Below are positions 1-7,836 of a stretch of 64,000 bases of DNA, one piece after another. Made by a program: the position numbers and the translations under genes. Every line of letters begins with the position of its first letter. The first letter of the stretch is position 1. The stretch is from Nitrososphaerota archaeon. GTDB lineage: Archaea > Thermoproteota > Nitrososphaeria > Nitrososphaerales > Gagatemarchaeaceae. The DNA lies in assembly GCA_027886885.1 (NCBI GenBank), contig JAPCJP010000001.1, forward strand, positions 1 to 64,000. The letters are read 5' to 3'. The notes beneath the pieces are model-generated. The model saw only the letters and a list, made by a program, of their open reading frames with translations. It was not told the origin of the DNA and did no database searches.

Positions 1-120
1 GGGAGGATTAGGTCTTGGGAGTCCATCATGAAAGAGCTTGACAAATGCATCCTCATTTGCGCCAATTGCCATCGAGAGGTCGAGGCCGGCGCTAGGGCCA
101 TTCCAGCCCAGTCGGGCTAG
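1..120 (+). CDS. HNH-type endonuclease, C-terminal fragment (cut by window start)
   Basis: Frame 1 is open from the first base to a TAG at 118-120 and encodes about 39 residues. The visible peptide contains WESIMKELDKC followed by ICANCHREVE. The Cx2CH-type cluster at the end is the usual C-terminal zinc/HNH signature of small HNH nucleases. The start lies outside the window, so the length of the protein and its context are unknown. It runs toward the convergent MFS gene 22 nt away. The family assignment rests on one short motif. Confidence 0.55.
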   Translation, partial: GRIRSWESIMKELDKCILICANCHREVEAGARAIPAQSG

Positions 121-142
121 TGGCACTCAAGAGCCGGTTCCT

Positions 143-1663
143 TCATTCTGTCACGACAGGCGGTCCTCCCGAGGGGCCCGGACCGGGTTGACGCGGACCG
201 CTCGTAGACGAAGATGCGACCGGGTGGCCGCCACCCGAACTAACTTTGAGGGCGAGCACCGCGCCGATAGCGGCAAAGGCTGATGCCGCTTCGAGGGCGT
301 CTCGGAAGCCGGAGACCAGAGAGGCCGGGGCTGCGTTGGCGCCGAGGCCGTTGGTGACCAGGTCTATCACCACGACTATCACCGCCAGCCCGATCGGCCC
401 ACCGACCTGCCTCGATGTGTTGACCAGACCGGAGGCGATCCCTTCCTCACCAGGTTTCGCTCCCCCGAGAGCGGCTATGCTGGTCCCGGTAAATGTAAGG
501 GATCCTCCCACGGCCGCGATGAGCAAGGGCCCCAGTAGGTCCGTCGTGTAGTCCGAGGTAAGCGAGATTCTGGACAGCAAGAGGAGCCCGAGAACGAGAC
601 ACAACATCGCCGCGATGAGCATCCTCCTCGCGCCCACGCGCTTCACCAGGCGAGGGGCCACGAACCCTCCAAGGACGAAATAGACCACTGCTGGAGGAAC
701 CAGCGCCAATCCGGCGTCGAGGGAACTGTATCCCCTGACATCCTGGAGGTATATTGTCATCACGAAGACCATCGAGGTGTTCGCCGCGAAGACCAGGAGC
801 GCGATGGCGTTCGGCCAGAAGATGGCTCCTCTGCTTATGAACGAGAGGGGCACCAATGGTCCCTTGGACCGGTGTTCTACAAACACGAAGCCGCCCAGCA
901 CGACGATGGCAGCCCCGAAGAACCCGACCGTCCGCAGGGAGAGGTCGCCGCTGCCAAGGTTGGTGAGGGCGTAGACGAGGAGCATCAACCCAGCGGTGAT
1001 AGTCAGCGCGCCCGGGACGTCGAGATGCTTCCCCTTTGCGCGGATTCCCACGGGAAGGGCCGACATTGCGATGATCGCCGCTAGGATTCCTATGGGTACG
1101 TTGACGAAGAAGACCCAGCGCCAACCGAGGGCGTTGGTGATCACTCCCCCGAGGACGACGCCGGCAGTGAAGCCGGCCGAGGATACCGCAGTGAATATGC
1201 CGAGGGCCCAGTTCAGCCTCCCCAGAGGGGCGAACGTAGTCACGATGAGCGCGAGACCGGCCGCCGATGCGAGCGCCGCCCCCACGCCCTGAGCCGCCCT
1301 GGAGACTATGAGCGTCGTCTCGTCGATGGCCAGTCCGCCGGTCAGGGAGGAAATCGAGAAGATGGCCAACCCCAATATGAACAGGTTCTTGCGACCGTAG
1401 ATGTCTGAGGCCCTCCCGCTGAGCATCAGAAGTCCGGCGAAGGTCAGACCGTAGGCCCCTACGATCCACTGAAGGTCGCTCAGAGGCATGTCGATCTGCT
1501 TTTGGATGGTTGGGAGTGCTATCTGGACGATTGAAAAGTCAAGGACGACGATGAACTGCGCGGTGACGAGAAGCCCAAGGATCAAGCCCAGCCTTGCCGG
1601 CTTCTTCGGCGCCGCTTGACCGGGGCTAGATGGAGGCTGCCCTGCTCCAGGAGGAGATGACAT
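143..1663 (-). CDS. MFS drug/proton antiporter, DHA2 (14-TM) type
   Basis: A protein of about 506 residues with a proline-rich cytoplasmic N-terminus and roughly 14 hydrophobic helices. The first helix carries VVLDFSIVQIALPTI, the DHA2 motif D1-like segment, and the loop after helix 2 has SGRASDIYGRKN, the MFS motif A. WRWVFFVNVPIG is motif C-like. Proteins of this family export drugs or other small amphipathic molecules in exchange for protons. I chose ATG 1663 over the longer start at 1687 because a TATA-like element at 1698-1704 would place transcription start near 1674. The substrate cannot be read from the sequence. Confidence 0.88.
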   Translation of the reverse strand: MSSPPGAGQPPSSPGQAAPKKPARLGLILGLLVTAQFIVVLDFSIVQIALPTIQKQIDMPLSDLQWIVGAYGLTFAGLLMLSGRASDIYGRKNLFILGLAIFSISSLTGGLAIDETTLIVSRAAQGVGAALASAAGLALIVTTFAPLGRLNWALGIFTAVSSAGFTAGVVLGGVITNALGWRWVFFVNVPIGILAAIIAMSALPVGIRAKGKHLDVPGALTITAGLMLLVYALTNLGSGDLSLRTVGFFGAAIVVLGGFVFVEHRSKGPLVPLSFISRGAIFWPNAIALLVFAANTSMVFVMTIYLQDVRGYSSLDAGLALVPPAVVYFVLGGFVAPRLVKRVGARRMLIAAMLCLVLGLLLLSRISLTSDYTTDLLGPLLIAAVGGSLTFTGTSIAALGGAKPGEEGIASGLVNTSRQVGGPIGLAVIVVVIDLVTNGLGANAAPASLVSGFRDALEAASAFAAIGAVLALKVSSGGGHPVASSSTSGPRQPGPGPSGGPPVVTE

Positions 1664-1697
1664 CGAAAGAACCTTGGGGCGGCGCAAAATCCGTGCT

Positions 1698-1704
1698 AAT
1701 ATAT
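1698..1704 (-). promoter_or_regulatory. TATA-like promoter element of the MFS gene
   Basis: The AT-rich element TAATATAT lies about 38 nt before ATG 1663 in an otherwise GC-rich stretch. Initiation about 27 nt downstream would give a leader of roughly 10 nt. Inferred by pattern only. Confidence 0.4.
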
Positions 1705-1756
1705 CCGATAGTCGCTCTCCAGATACTAGGTAAAGCTGCTCGTACCGCCGCCCCGT

Positions 1757-1960
1757 TCAGTTGTATTTTATGACGATGGCGAAGGCGCCAGCGACCATCA
1801 ACAGTACGGCGCCAAGATAGAAGACAGGAACGATCTGGGGGACCAGAGAGTTGGCGGTGTGGTAGGTGAAGAAGGTGAGGGTAGCCCCTATCGCCAGGAA
1901 GACGACTCCGACCAGGCGTATGACCATGTTTATCCTCGAAGCTCCCGAATCGAAGGTCAT
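1757..1960 (-). CDS. Small two-helix membrane protein
   Basis: A 67-residue protein with two hydrophobic helices (about residues 12-32 and 42-63) joined by a short polar loop, ending in IKYN. I recognise no family. A divergent promoter with mscL lies immediately upstream, and the start is preceded by a TATA-like element at the spacing expected for a leaderless transcript. This supports it as a real gene. Function unknown. Confidence 0.6.
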   Translation of the reverse strand: MTFDSGASRINMVIRLVGVVFLAIGATLTFFTYHTANSLVPQIVPVFYLGAVLLMVAGAFAIVIKYN

Positions 1961-1986
1961 GTCTCTCTTCCCACCCGCTCAGATGG

Positions 1987-2017
1987 CTAATTAACCATTC
2001 ACAAAGAATGCTTAAAT
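1987..2017. promoter_or_regulatory. Divergent promoter pair (small membrane protein / mscL)
   Basis: CTAATTAA at 1987-1994 lies about 27-34 nt before the start of the minus-strand gene at 1960. CTTAAAT at 2011-2017 lies about 28-34 nt before ATG 2045 on the plus strand. Both spacings predict leaderless transcripts. Confidence 0.45.
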
Positions 2018-2044
2018 CTGGAACCAGCTGCAACTTCTTCCTGA

Positions 2045-2425
2045 ATGCCGGCGTCCAATGATGATATCCTGGCCGAGCTGAAGGAGATTCGGAAACTGCT
2101 GACTCCCGCGGCTGCCCCTCCAGCCCCGAAGGGTATGTTGAACGAATTCAAGGCGTTCCTCGACCAGTACAAGGTCCTGGGCCTGGCAGTCGCGTTCATA
2201 CTGGGTGTCTATCTCGGCGCTCTCGTGAAGTCGCTCGTAGGGGATGTGATTCTGCCCATCATCGGACTGGTGTACCCGAGCGCCAACCTCACGACCTTTA
2301 CGGCTAGCTTGAGAGGACAAACCTTCGCCTTGGGCGACTTGCTAAACTCGATCATCACATTCGTGATCGTGGCACTGGTTGTCTTCCTGATAGTGAAGAT
2401 CGCAGACAGAGCGAAGATGAAGTAA
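2045..2425 (+). CDS. mscL: Large-conductance mechanosensitive channel MscL
   Basis: A 126-residue protein. After a short N-terminal amphipathic segment (DDILAELKEIRKLL) comes FKAFLDQYKVLGLAVAFILG, matching the MscL N-terminal helix and TM1, then SLVGDVILPIIGLV, the conserved TM1 end. TM2 covers about residues 95-118, followed by a short charged tail ending ADRAKMK. The length is normal for MscL (about 130). The channel forms a homopentamer and opens under membrane tension to release solutes on hypo-osmotic shock. It is monocistronic, with its own TATA element. Confidence 0.88.
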   Translation: MPASNDDILAELKEIRKLLTPAAAPPAPKGMLNEFKAFLDQYKVLGLAVAFILGVYLGALVKSLVGDVILPIIGLVYPSANLTTFTASLRGQTFALGDLLNSIITFVIVALVVFLIVKIADRAKMK

Positions 2426-2463
2426 TCTTCCCGGGTTACTGGGGGTCTTCAGGAGCTCCGCGG

Positions 2464-3561
2464 TCAGTAGCTCTTGAGCAGTTGCAGCTTCTCGGGAAGG
2501 TACTTGTCCACGATGTAACTGAGGCCGTACCGCGAGAAGGCTTCCTGTTCGCTCTTCTTCTTGATCTTCAGAAAGGTGTCCAACTCCCCGTGCCACATCT
2601 TGTCCTTGTACCTAGGGTCCGCCTTGAGCTCGTAGAGCCTCTTGATGTCAATCTCGGTCAGCGGGTCTGAGGGGAGTTTGTACTTTACAATGTCCGAGGC
2701 CCATACCCCAAGCCAGACCCCGGATGGGGTTGTCAGGTCTCTCAGGTGTGCCGCTCCTGCCGACCCGCTCTTGATCACCATCGCGATGTGCGCTCCCCAG
2801 GGGTCCGCGTCGCACAGTATGCCGATGGGCAGCTTGAGTTCTTCGTGCAACCGCCTGAGCAGGAAGCGAGTGGACCGCGGAGGCTGCCCGGCCGTGTTGA
2901 CCAATATCGCTTTGTACCTCTCGTGGACCTTCTCTTCGATGAATCTGGTGAAGAGGCCTCCCTTCTCGATGGCGATTACGATGTCCGCGTCTGTGTCCTT
3001 GAACTCGGCCGTGGTGAGAGCGGGCCCTATCATCATGCCATCCGGGTGAGAGGACAGGTCGAGCGTCTTACCCTCATACCCTCTAACCGTGTACTCCACC
3101 GTCAGGTTGCCGAAGATGGCGCTCCTCTCCTCCGGGAACACGTTGAACTCCTCCCTGGCGGACTCTAGCAGCACCTCCAGGTCAGTGATGAGCTCATCGG
3201 ACTCTGCCTGATCCATGAACTCGACGTCGAACGCCTGTGCAGAATAATAGACATCTCTGAGCGTAGAGGTGCGCTTCTCATGGACCAGCTTGTTCGAGAA
3301 GTAGGCGAGCCAGAGCAGCTGAGTGAAGGGCCTGATGTGCTTGATGTTGCCCGCGGCCCGCTTTACCTGTGCAGAACCGAGGATGAACTGTTCCAGCTTC
3401 CTGTCGTAGACGATGTTCCTGACGGACCTGCTGGCAAATGTCACGCTAGGGAATCTTCCACTGTCCAGGTCCTGGTAGACCTTGTCCCCGAGGGACGATA
3501 GGGCCTTCTCAACCTTGTCCTTTCGCGCTTCAGCGGTAGTCTTCGATCGTGGTTTGTTCAA
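2464..3561 (-). CDS. top6A: DNA topoisomerase VI subunit A (Spo11-like)
   Basis: A 365-residue catalytic subunit of the type IIB topoisomerase that cuts both strands of DNA with a 2-nt stagger. The winged-helix (5Y-CAP) domain carries TSTLRDVYYSAQAF around residues 98-111; Y106 is the likely nucleophile. The Toprim domain shows AIEKGG (E199) and CDADPWG (D251, D253), the metal ligands. It starts with TTG 32 nt inside the end of top6B, so the two are translated from one transcript, as is common in archaea. No key residue is missing. Confidence 0.95.
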   Translation of the reverse strand: MNKPRSKTTAEARKDKVEKALSSLGDKVYQDLDSGRFPSVTFASRSVRNIVYDRKLEQFILGSAQVKRAAGNIKHIRPFTQLLWLAYFSNKLVHEKRTSTLRDVYYSAQAFDVEFMDQAESDELITDLEVLLESAREEFNVFPEERSAIFGNLTVEYTVRGYEGKTLDLSSHPDGMMIGPALTTAEFKDTDADIVIAIEKGGLFTRFIEEKVHERYKAILVNTAGQPPRSTRFLLRRLHEELKLPIGILCDADPWGAHIAMVIKSGSAGAAHLRDLTTPSGVWLGVWASDIVKYKLPSDPLTEIDIKRLYELKADPRYKDKMWHGELDTFLKIKKKSEQEAFSRYGLSYIVDKYLPEKLQLLKSY

Positions 3562-5135
3562 TTATCTTTTCACCATCAGTCTTCTCTCCTTCCTCTGCGG
3601 TGACTTCGGGTTGCGCTTCCGTAGCCGCCTCCTCCTCGTCCTTGAGCAGTTGCTTGTACCTCGGCTCTCTCTTCTTCCCGGCGAGCTCAGTGGAGAATTT
3701 CGCGAGTAAGGGAAGGTACTTGCCGTAGATGTTCATCTTCCTCTGGACTGCTTCCATGCTCCCCTTCTTCGAGAGGAAGACCGAGAGCCTCCTGAGGGAT
3801 TCTCTGACCGCGTTCTTGATCTCTGCCTCAATCTCCGGCCTGTCGGCGATATACTCCTTCCCGACGGTCTTGTAGGGTATCTTGGTGCTCGCGATGTGAG
3901 TGATTACAGCGATAGGTGCTTCGTCGGGCACGTGGTATCTCCTCCAGTCTATCTGTTCGTTGATGACCTGGAACGAGACGTCGCTGCTCTCGTCATAGAG
4001 CAGGGGAATACGGTTTGCGAACCTGAAGAGCTTCCTTCCCGGCTCGAGGACCTTGCCGCCATAGACGAGCCCCACCTCGACGAGGAAAGGAAAACCGGAG
4101 TAGGAAGATGGCGGTCTCAGGACCACAGTCGAGAACTCGGGCGCTAGCTCCTTGATTATCCCGGTCTGAAGTATCTGCTCTCCGACCGGAGAGAGGCAAG
4201 AGGCGTCGGGCGGGAGGAAGTCGGGGAACCTCTGCAGCGCGTCAACGATCCTGACTATCTGCTCGTTGGTGAGTTTCTCGGGGGCGACGCGCCAGTCGAT
4301 GCCTGCGAAGGTAAGGAACTTCTTCGCGATGGTGTCGCCGACCCGGTGGAAATGCTTGTTGGCCATGAAGTTCACCATGTTTTTCTCGTCGGTGATCTTG
4401 ATCATGCGCTTCAACGCCTCCACGTCGATACCATAGGGGTGTGGGAGTGTCTCCTTCGGAGTCGGGGGCATGGCTTCGGTGGCCCTCTCGTAGGTGGATA
4501 TCCTCCCGATCGGGTCCACGAAGGTCAGGTTGGCATAGCTCCCGACGAGCGCTGTCTGCTTGAAGTAGTCGTTGATCTTCTGCGCCGACCGGGTGAAGTC
4601 TCCCTCCATGACGAGGTCCACCCTCGTCCCGGTCTTGCCCATGGCGTCCTCGACGTCCTTGCGGACGATGATTGGCTTGTTCTCTGAGATGTCGATTAGC
4701 ATCTCGAAGACGTGTCTGCTCTTTCCGTCCGTTGAGGTTGTTATCTTCACCGGCTTGTTGGTCGTGATCTGACCGTAGAGTATGGCCATGGTCCCTCCGA
4801 GGCCAAACATCCCCCTCGACTGTCGCAGGACGTACTTTGAGCCGTAGAAGACCTTCCCGAACGCTCTCGGCACCTGGTGGGGGTCGACGCCCGGACCGTT
4901 GTCGGCCACCGATAGCCTGTATGCCCTTGGCTCGGTGTTCTCAGGCGAGGCCTCGTTGGCGACGATCCTGACATAGACGTCAGGTAGAATCCCAGCGAGC
5001 TCCGCAGCGTCCAGCGAGTTCTCGACGAGCTCCCTTACGCCCATGTAGAGCGCGCGCGCAGGGTTCGTGAAGCCTGCAAGATCTCTGTTACGGTAGAAAG
5101 AATTCAGACGGACTTATCTCAGAAAAAGTTACCAA
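3530..5135 (-). CDS. top6B: DNA topoisomerase VI subunit B, with an apparent +1 frameshift near its start
   Basis: The ATPase subunit (GHKL fold) of topoisomerase VI. RELVENSLDAAE (Bergerat N-box), DNGPGVD and GMFGLGG are present, followed by the transducer domain and an acidic tail. The frame is open from 5098 to the stop at 3530 and includes FYRNRDLAGFTNPARALY before the first ATG at 5044. The residues that should precede this strap, VTFSEISPSEF, lie at 5132-5100 in another frame. They follow TTG 5135 and a GGAGGTGA Shine-Dalgarno. One extra T at 5099 separates the two frames. Either this is an assembly error, or +1 frameshifting is used, or translation starts at 5044 and lacks the dimerising N-terminal strap. 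A homing endonuclease gene lies directly upstream. Confidence 0.85.
5100..5135 (-). repeat. Second (recoded) copy of the Top6B N-terminal codons
   Basis: The 36 nt read on the minus strand give L/M-VTFSEISPSEF. The stretch 5134-5116 is identical over 19 nt to 6099-6081. The following 18 nt differ at 7 positions from the copy at 6065-6080, and every change is synonymous, including Ser TCG versus AGT. See the matching entry at 6065-6100. Confidence 0.85.
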
Positions 5136-5140
5136 TCTGC

Positions 5141-6100
5141 TCACTCACCTCCAACGATATCATTATACCACGTATTCAGATATCTCATTGTCTCTTCCCT
5201 GGTGCTGCATTGCTCGAACCAGCCCCTTCGTCCTGAAGCTCTGGCTTGATCCTGCCGTCCGTATACCTCCAAGCACAACTTTGTGAGGATGAACTTCTCT
5301 TTTCCGTACCACGTTGACTGACCCGCTTTCTTTCTTATTACCTTGATGCCAGGCGAGAAACCTACCGTTTCGATGAATTTTCGAATCTGAGGTTTCGAAC
5401 TAATATTCACCCCGTTTTTCCCGACGTGCGAAACAACTCCCAAGTTAGCAAGCATGGCCGCGATTTGCTCACTGAATGCTCTATTCTTGCTAGCCAAAAC
5501 CACCCTGCATTCTACGCTGAAGTTTCGAGGAGATCTCTTCGGAGAAATAATCATCGAGCCCTCGGTGTCGGCCACAATTCGAAGCACTTTCTTGGTTACT
5601 GACCGAGAAGCTAGGATTTGCGAGAGTATCGGCCCGGAAAACGTCTTGTGAACCATGTTGCTGCTGAGGTCCTTGGAGATTTCCGTGCTCGAGAATCTTG
5701 TCGTAATCTTATTTTCTCCTAAGTGGACTCCCCCATAGACCATCTCGATTAAGTTCCGAAATTGGTCTTTCAAAGCCGACTGAGTATTCGTGAATCCCAC
5801 GGAGGTTCTGTCCGCATAACCTTCCGTGATGACCATCGCCAAGACGAGTATTTTGTCATTTGATACCCGTTTCTCATCCTTGACTTGATACTTGATGAAC
5901 TGTCGCGACCACTCGGGATGGATTCTGACATGCAGTCTTGTTCCATCCGCCTTCGACCTAAGAATGGCTCGCGAGGACGCCAAGTTGTTCCTTACGAAGG
6001 TGTAGGACCTTTCAGCCCTGGCTGCTATTTCACTGATTGACATTCCGCCTGAATACATCGAAGGGAACTCGGATGGCGAAATCTCAGAAAAAGTTACCAT
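5141..6100 (-). CDS. LAGLIDADG homing endonuclease fused to the Top6B N-terminus
   Basis: A 319-residue ORF. Residues 1-12 (MVTFSEISPSEF) are the N-terminus of topoisomerase VI-B. The nuclease begins at about residue 13 with a helix-turn-helix (SISEIAARAERSYTFVRNNL, 21-40). It continues with two degenerate LAGLIDADG helices, LVLAMVITEGY (acidic residue E94) and VLRIVADTEGS (acidic residue E180). Such enzymes cut a long asymmetric site and promote copying of their own gene into it. There is no intein splice motif, and the ORF ends with TGA just before a second copy of the Top6B start. It shares the strand and probably the transcript of rio1-KH upstream and top6BA downstream. Confidence 0.8.
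   Translation of the reverse strand: MVTFSEISPSEFPSMYSGGMSISEIAARAERSYTFVRNNLASSRAILRSKADGTRLHVRIHPEWSRQFIKYQVKDEKRVSNDKILVLAMVITEGYADRTSVGFTNTQSALKDQFRNLIEMVYGGVHLGENKITTRFSSTEISKDLSSNMVHKTFSGPILSQILASRSVTKKVLRIVADTEGSMIISPKRSPRNFSVECRVVLASKNRAFSEQIAAMLANLGVVSHVGKNGVNISSKPQIRKFIETVGFSPGIKVIRKKAGQSTWYGKEKFILTKLCLEVYGRQDQARASGRRGWFEQCSTREETMRYLNTWYNDIVGGE
5145..5152 (-). promoter_or_regulatory. Shine-Dalgarno for the TTG start of top6B
   Basis: On the minus strand this reads GGAGGTGA, a full match to the archaeal anti-SD. It is 9 nt before TTG 5135 and lies inside the last codons of the endonuclease gene. It argues that 5135 is a genuine translation start and that the upstream ORF is not simply a spliced intron. 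Confidence 0.65.
6065..6100 (-). repeat. First copy of the Top6B N-terminal codons, at the start of the endonuclease ORF
   Basis: Encodes MVTFSEISPSEF from ATG 6100. It shares TGGTAACTTTTTCTGAGAT (19 nt) exactly with the copy at 5116-5134 and then diverges only at synonymous positions. The two copies flank the endonuclease as a 965-nt-apart direct repeat. Confidence 0.85.
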
Positions 6101-6199
6101 TTCGCTAATTCAACGACCATTTGTCTTCCGGCCTCAAGGTGCTGGTAAAATCACGTTAATAATCATCCGGCCGGTTTGGTCGACTTTTCTCCGCGAAGT

Positions 6200-6781
6200 C
6201 TAGCTTTTCTCCAGGATTTCGGGGGTTTGGTCCTCCCAGAGGAGCATCCGGTCCATCTTCTTCCTCGTCCTTGCGCGCTGGAGCATGTTGAATACCGAAC
6301 GATGCCGGCTCCCCGAGGCGAGCATGTCAACCGCTTCCTTGGCCAACTTTGCCTCCCCACTCTCTCCGATTATCGCCACGGTCCTGCCGTAGACCGAGAC
6401 GGAGGTCTTTGTGAGCTCCTCGATGGTCTTCCTCGATTTTCCCTCGAGCCCTATGATCCTCCCCCTTATCCTCTCGAGGCTGTTCGCGCTCCGACCGGCG
6501 TAATCACGGAGGTCAAGCACTTCGATCGTCATATCCGGTTCCAGCAACCTCAGGGCCCTTTGTGGCGAGAACCCCCTGCCGACCGCCTCGACGACGTTCA
6601 TCGCCTTGAACGGGTCGCCCTCCTCTGCCGAGGATGACTTCACAGATACTTCGCCGGTATCGCTCTTGATGTCGAGGGAGACGTGGCACATCTCCTCCAG
6701 GTTTTTCTTGCTCTCCCCCTTCTTCCCGATGAGGGCTGCGACCCGCTCGACGGGAATCCTGACCGTCTTCTCGTAGCTCAA
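6200..6781 (-). CDS. Archaeal two-KH-domain RNA-binding protein (Dim2/Pno1-like)
   Basis: A 193-residue protein. The first KH domain shows IPVERVAALIGKKGESKKNL (about 9-28, with the GKKGE GXXG loop). The second shows RGRIIGLEGKSRKTIEELT (about 106-124, with LEGKS). The C-terminus is basic (RARTRKKMDRML). This is the archaeal counterpart of eukaryotic Pno1/Dim2, which helps mature the 3' end of small-subunit rRNA. Its start overlaps the stop of rio1 by 4 nt (ATGA), the usual archaeal pairing, so both probably act in 30S assembly. Confidence 0.88.
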   Translation of the reverse strand: MSYEKTVRIPVERVAALIGKKGESKKNLEEMCHVSLDIKSDTGEVSVKSSSAEEGDPFKAMNVVEAVGRGFSPQRALRLLEPDMTIEVLDLRDYAGRSANSLERIRGRIIGLEGKSRKTIEELTKTSVSVYGRTVAIIGESGEAKLAKEAVDMLASGSRHRSVFNMLQRARTRKKMDRMLLWEDQTPEILEKS

Positions 6782-7542
6782 GAGATTATCTCCTCCACCA
6801 GTCCCACCGGGTCCTTTGAATCTATTCCTCTCTTCCTGAAAAACCTCGCCATGTTGGTGACATCCCTTGTCAGCAGCTCCTTCGATTCGGGATGGCTCGT
6901 GAGGACGGCTGAGCCCATGTCGAAGAGGACCCTCTCGCCCTTTGCAGTCTTGAAAATGTTGTATTCAGAGAGGTCTGCGTGCACGAGCCCGGCCTTGCGA
7001 TAGAGGTTTTTGATGGTCTTCATGGTCCAGTTGTAGTCGTCCTCGTCGACCTCTGTCTCAGCGAAGAGCGGCGCGGGTCGCGGGGGTTCACCGATGTACT
7101 CCATGATCAGGATGTTTGAGTTCAACGAGTACGGAACCGGCACCCGGACTCCCTTCTCGCTCGCAGCCTGCAGATTCTTGAATTCCTTTTGGACCCATAG
7201 CCGGATAATGTCCCTCGAGGAGCTTGGAATCTTCTCGAATCTCCTGTCCCCGGCGATGTATCTCATCCGCTTCCTGAAATCGGCCGAAACCATAAGGTAG
7301 ATTTTCACAGCCAGCGGAGCGCCGTCTAGGGCGACGCCCCAGTAGACCCGTGCCTCCTTTCCCGCGGCGACGACGCCATTGAGGTAGTCCAACTGTCCTC
7401 TTTGGCGCAGCACGTTCAGGGAGCGGATGGTCGCCCCGTCGAAGACCTCCTCGACGACCTTCCTTTCGTTCGAATCCTTGGTGAGGTACCTGTTCGCCCT
7501 CTGGTTCTTCAGCATCTGCTCCCGCAGCTTCTCCTTTCGCAA
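6778..7542 (-). CDS. rio1: RIO1-family serine protein kinase
   Basis: A 254-residue atypical kinase/ATPase of small-subunit biogenesis. Visible motifs are GKEARVY (61-67, the glycine-loop equivalent), LAVKIY with K80, the catalytic segment LVHADLSEYNI with D190 and N195, and LFDMGSAV with metal ligand D208. The length is normal for archaeal RIO1. The start at 7542 is TTG. The KH-domain partner follows with a 4-nt overlap. The aIF1A gene that often precedes this pair in archaea is not here. Confidence 0.92.
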   Translation of the reverse strand: MRKEKLREQMLKNQRANRYLTKDSNERKVVEEVFDGATIRSLNVLRQRGQLDYLNGVVAAGKEARVYWGVALDGAPLAVKIYLMVSADFRKRMRYIAGDRRFEKIPSSSRDIIRLWVQKEFKNLQAASEKGVRVPVPYSLNSNILIMEYIGEPPRPAPLFAETEVDEDDYNWTMKTIKNLYRKAGLVHADLSEYNIFKTAKGERVLFDMGSAVLTSHPESKELLTRDVTNMARFFRKRGIDSKDPVGLVEEIIS

Positions 7543-7714
7543 GCGTTATGTTGACGGGATTACGATGGGAAAAGGGTTGTGCTGGCCGAGCCATTGGAAG
7601 AGAAGGGCTTAACCGCCCGGGAGGTATTGGAGCAGGAAATCAACAAGAGGTTGAAGAGCTAGAAATTGAGCCTTCTTTCAGCGTGCAAGCAAGGCAGCAA
7701 TATCCCTCAGGCGT
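7543..7714. other. Intergenic stretch between rio1 and the chaperone operon
   Basis: I see no RNA gene here. A short open stretch at 7579-7662 (plus strand, GTG start, ending INKRLKS) looks protein-like but has no ribosome site and no recognisable family. The right edge runs into the promoter of the chaperone operon. Confidence 0.4.
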
Positions 7715-7749
7715 AAAATTTATATTGCTATACAACTTCAAGTTGTATA
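7715..7749 (+). promoter_or_regulatory. Promoter and palindromic operator of the grpE-dnaK-dnaJ operon
   Basis: A strong TATA element (AAAATTTATATT, 7715-7726) is followed 2 nt later by a perfect inverted repeat. The arms are TATACAACT (7729-7737) and AGTTGTATA (7741-7749), separated by TCA. Transcription should begin near 7747-7750, so the palindrome fills the space between TATA box and start site. This is where archaeal repressors commonly bind. The repressor is unknown. Confidence 0.65.
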
Positions 7750-7770
7750 CCTGACGGAGCAAGACGAAAA

Positions 7771-7836
7771 ATGACCGAAACAGCACCAATCGCGACGGTT
7801 AGTAGGTCATGCCGCGGTCCCGCCCTATCTAGGTGA
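7771..7836 (+). CDS. Possible 21-codon leader ORF before grpE
   Basis: ATG 7771 opens MTETAPIATVSRSCRGPALSR and stops at TGA 7834-7836, which overlaps ATG 7836 of grpE as TGATG. The chaperone mRNA would have a leader of about 85 nt, unlike the leaderless neighbours. A GGAG at 7755-7758 could serve as ribosome site. Such an overlap would couple grpE translation to the leader. It may be chance; there is no homology evidence. Confidence 0.3.
   Translation: MTETAPIATVSRSCRGPALSR

Noticed and set aside
5099-6064. An archaeal intron in top6B, joining codons SEF at 6065 to FYRN at 5098, which would restore the frame
   Set aside because: The junction is in frame, but I could not form a convincing bulge-helix-bulge. 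The strong Shine-Dalgarno before TTG 5135 and the duplicated peptide fit a separate restart of top6B better. Kept as an alternative that RNA reads could settle.
5141-6100. The endonuclease ORF as an intein of Top6B
   Set aside because: It has no N-terminal Cys/Ser block A, no C-terminal HN plus nucleophile, and it ends in a stop codon before the second Top6B start.
7579-7662. A 27-codon plus-strand ORF ending EINKRLKS
   Set aside because: The peptide looks protein-like but it has no ribosome site, no TATA box and overlaps the 5' edge of antisense rio1. Too short to support.
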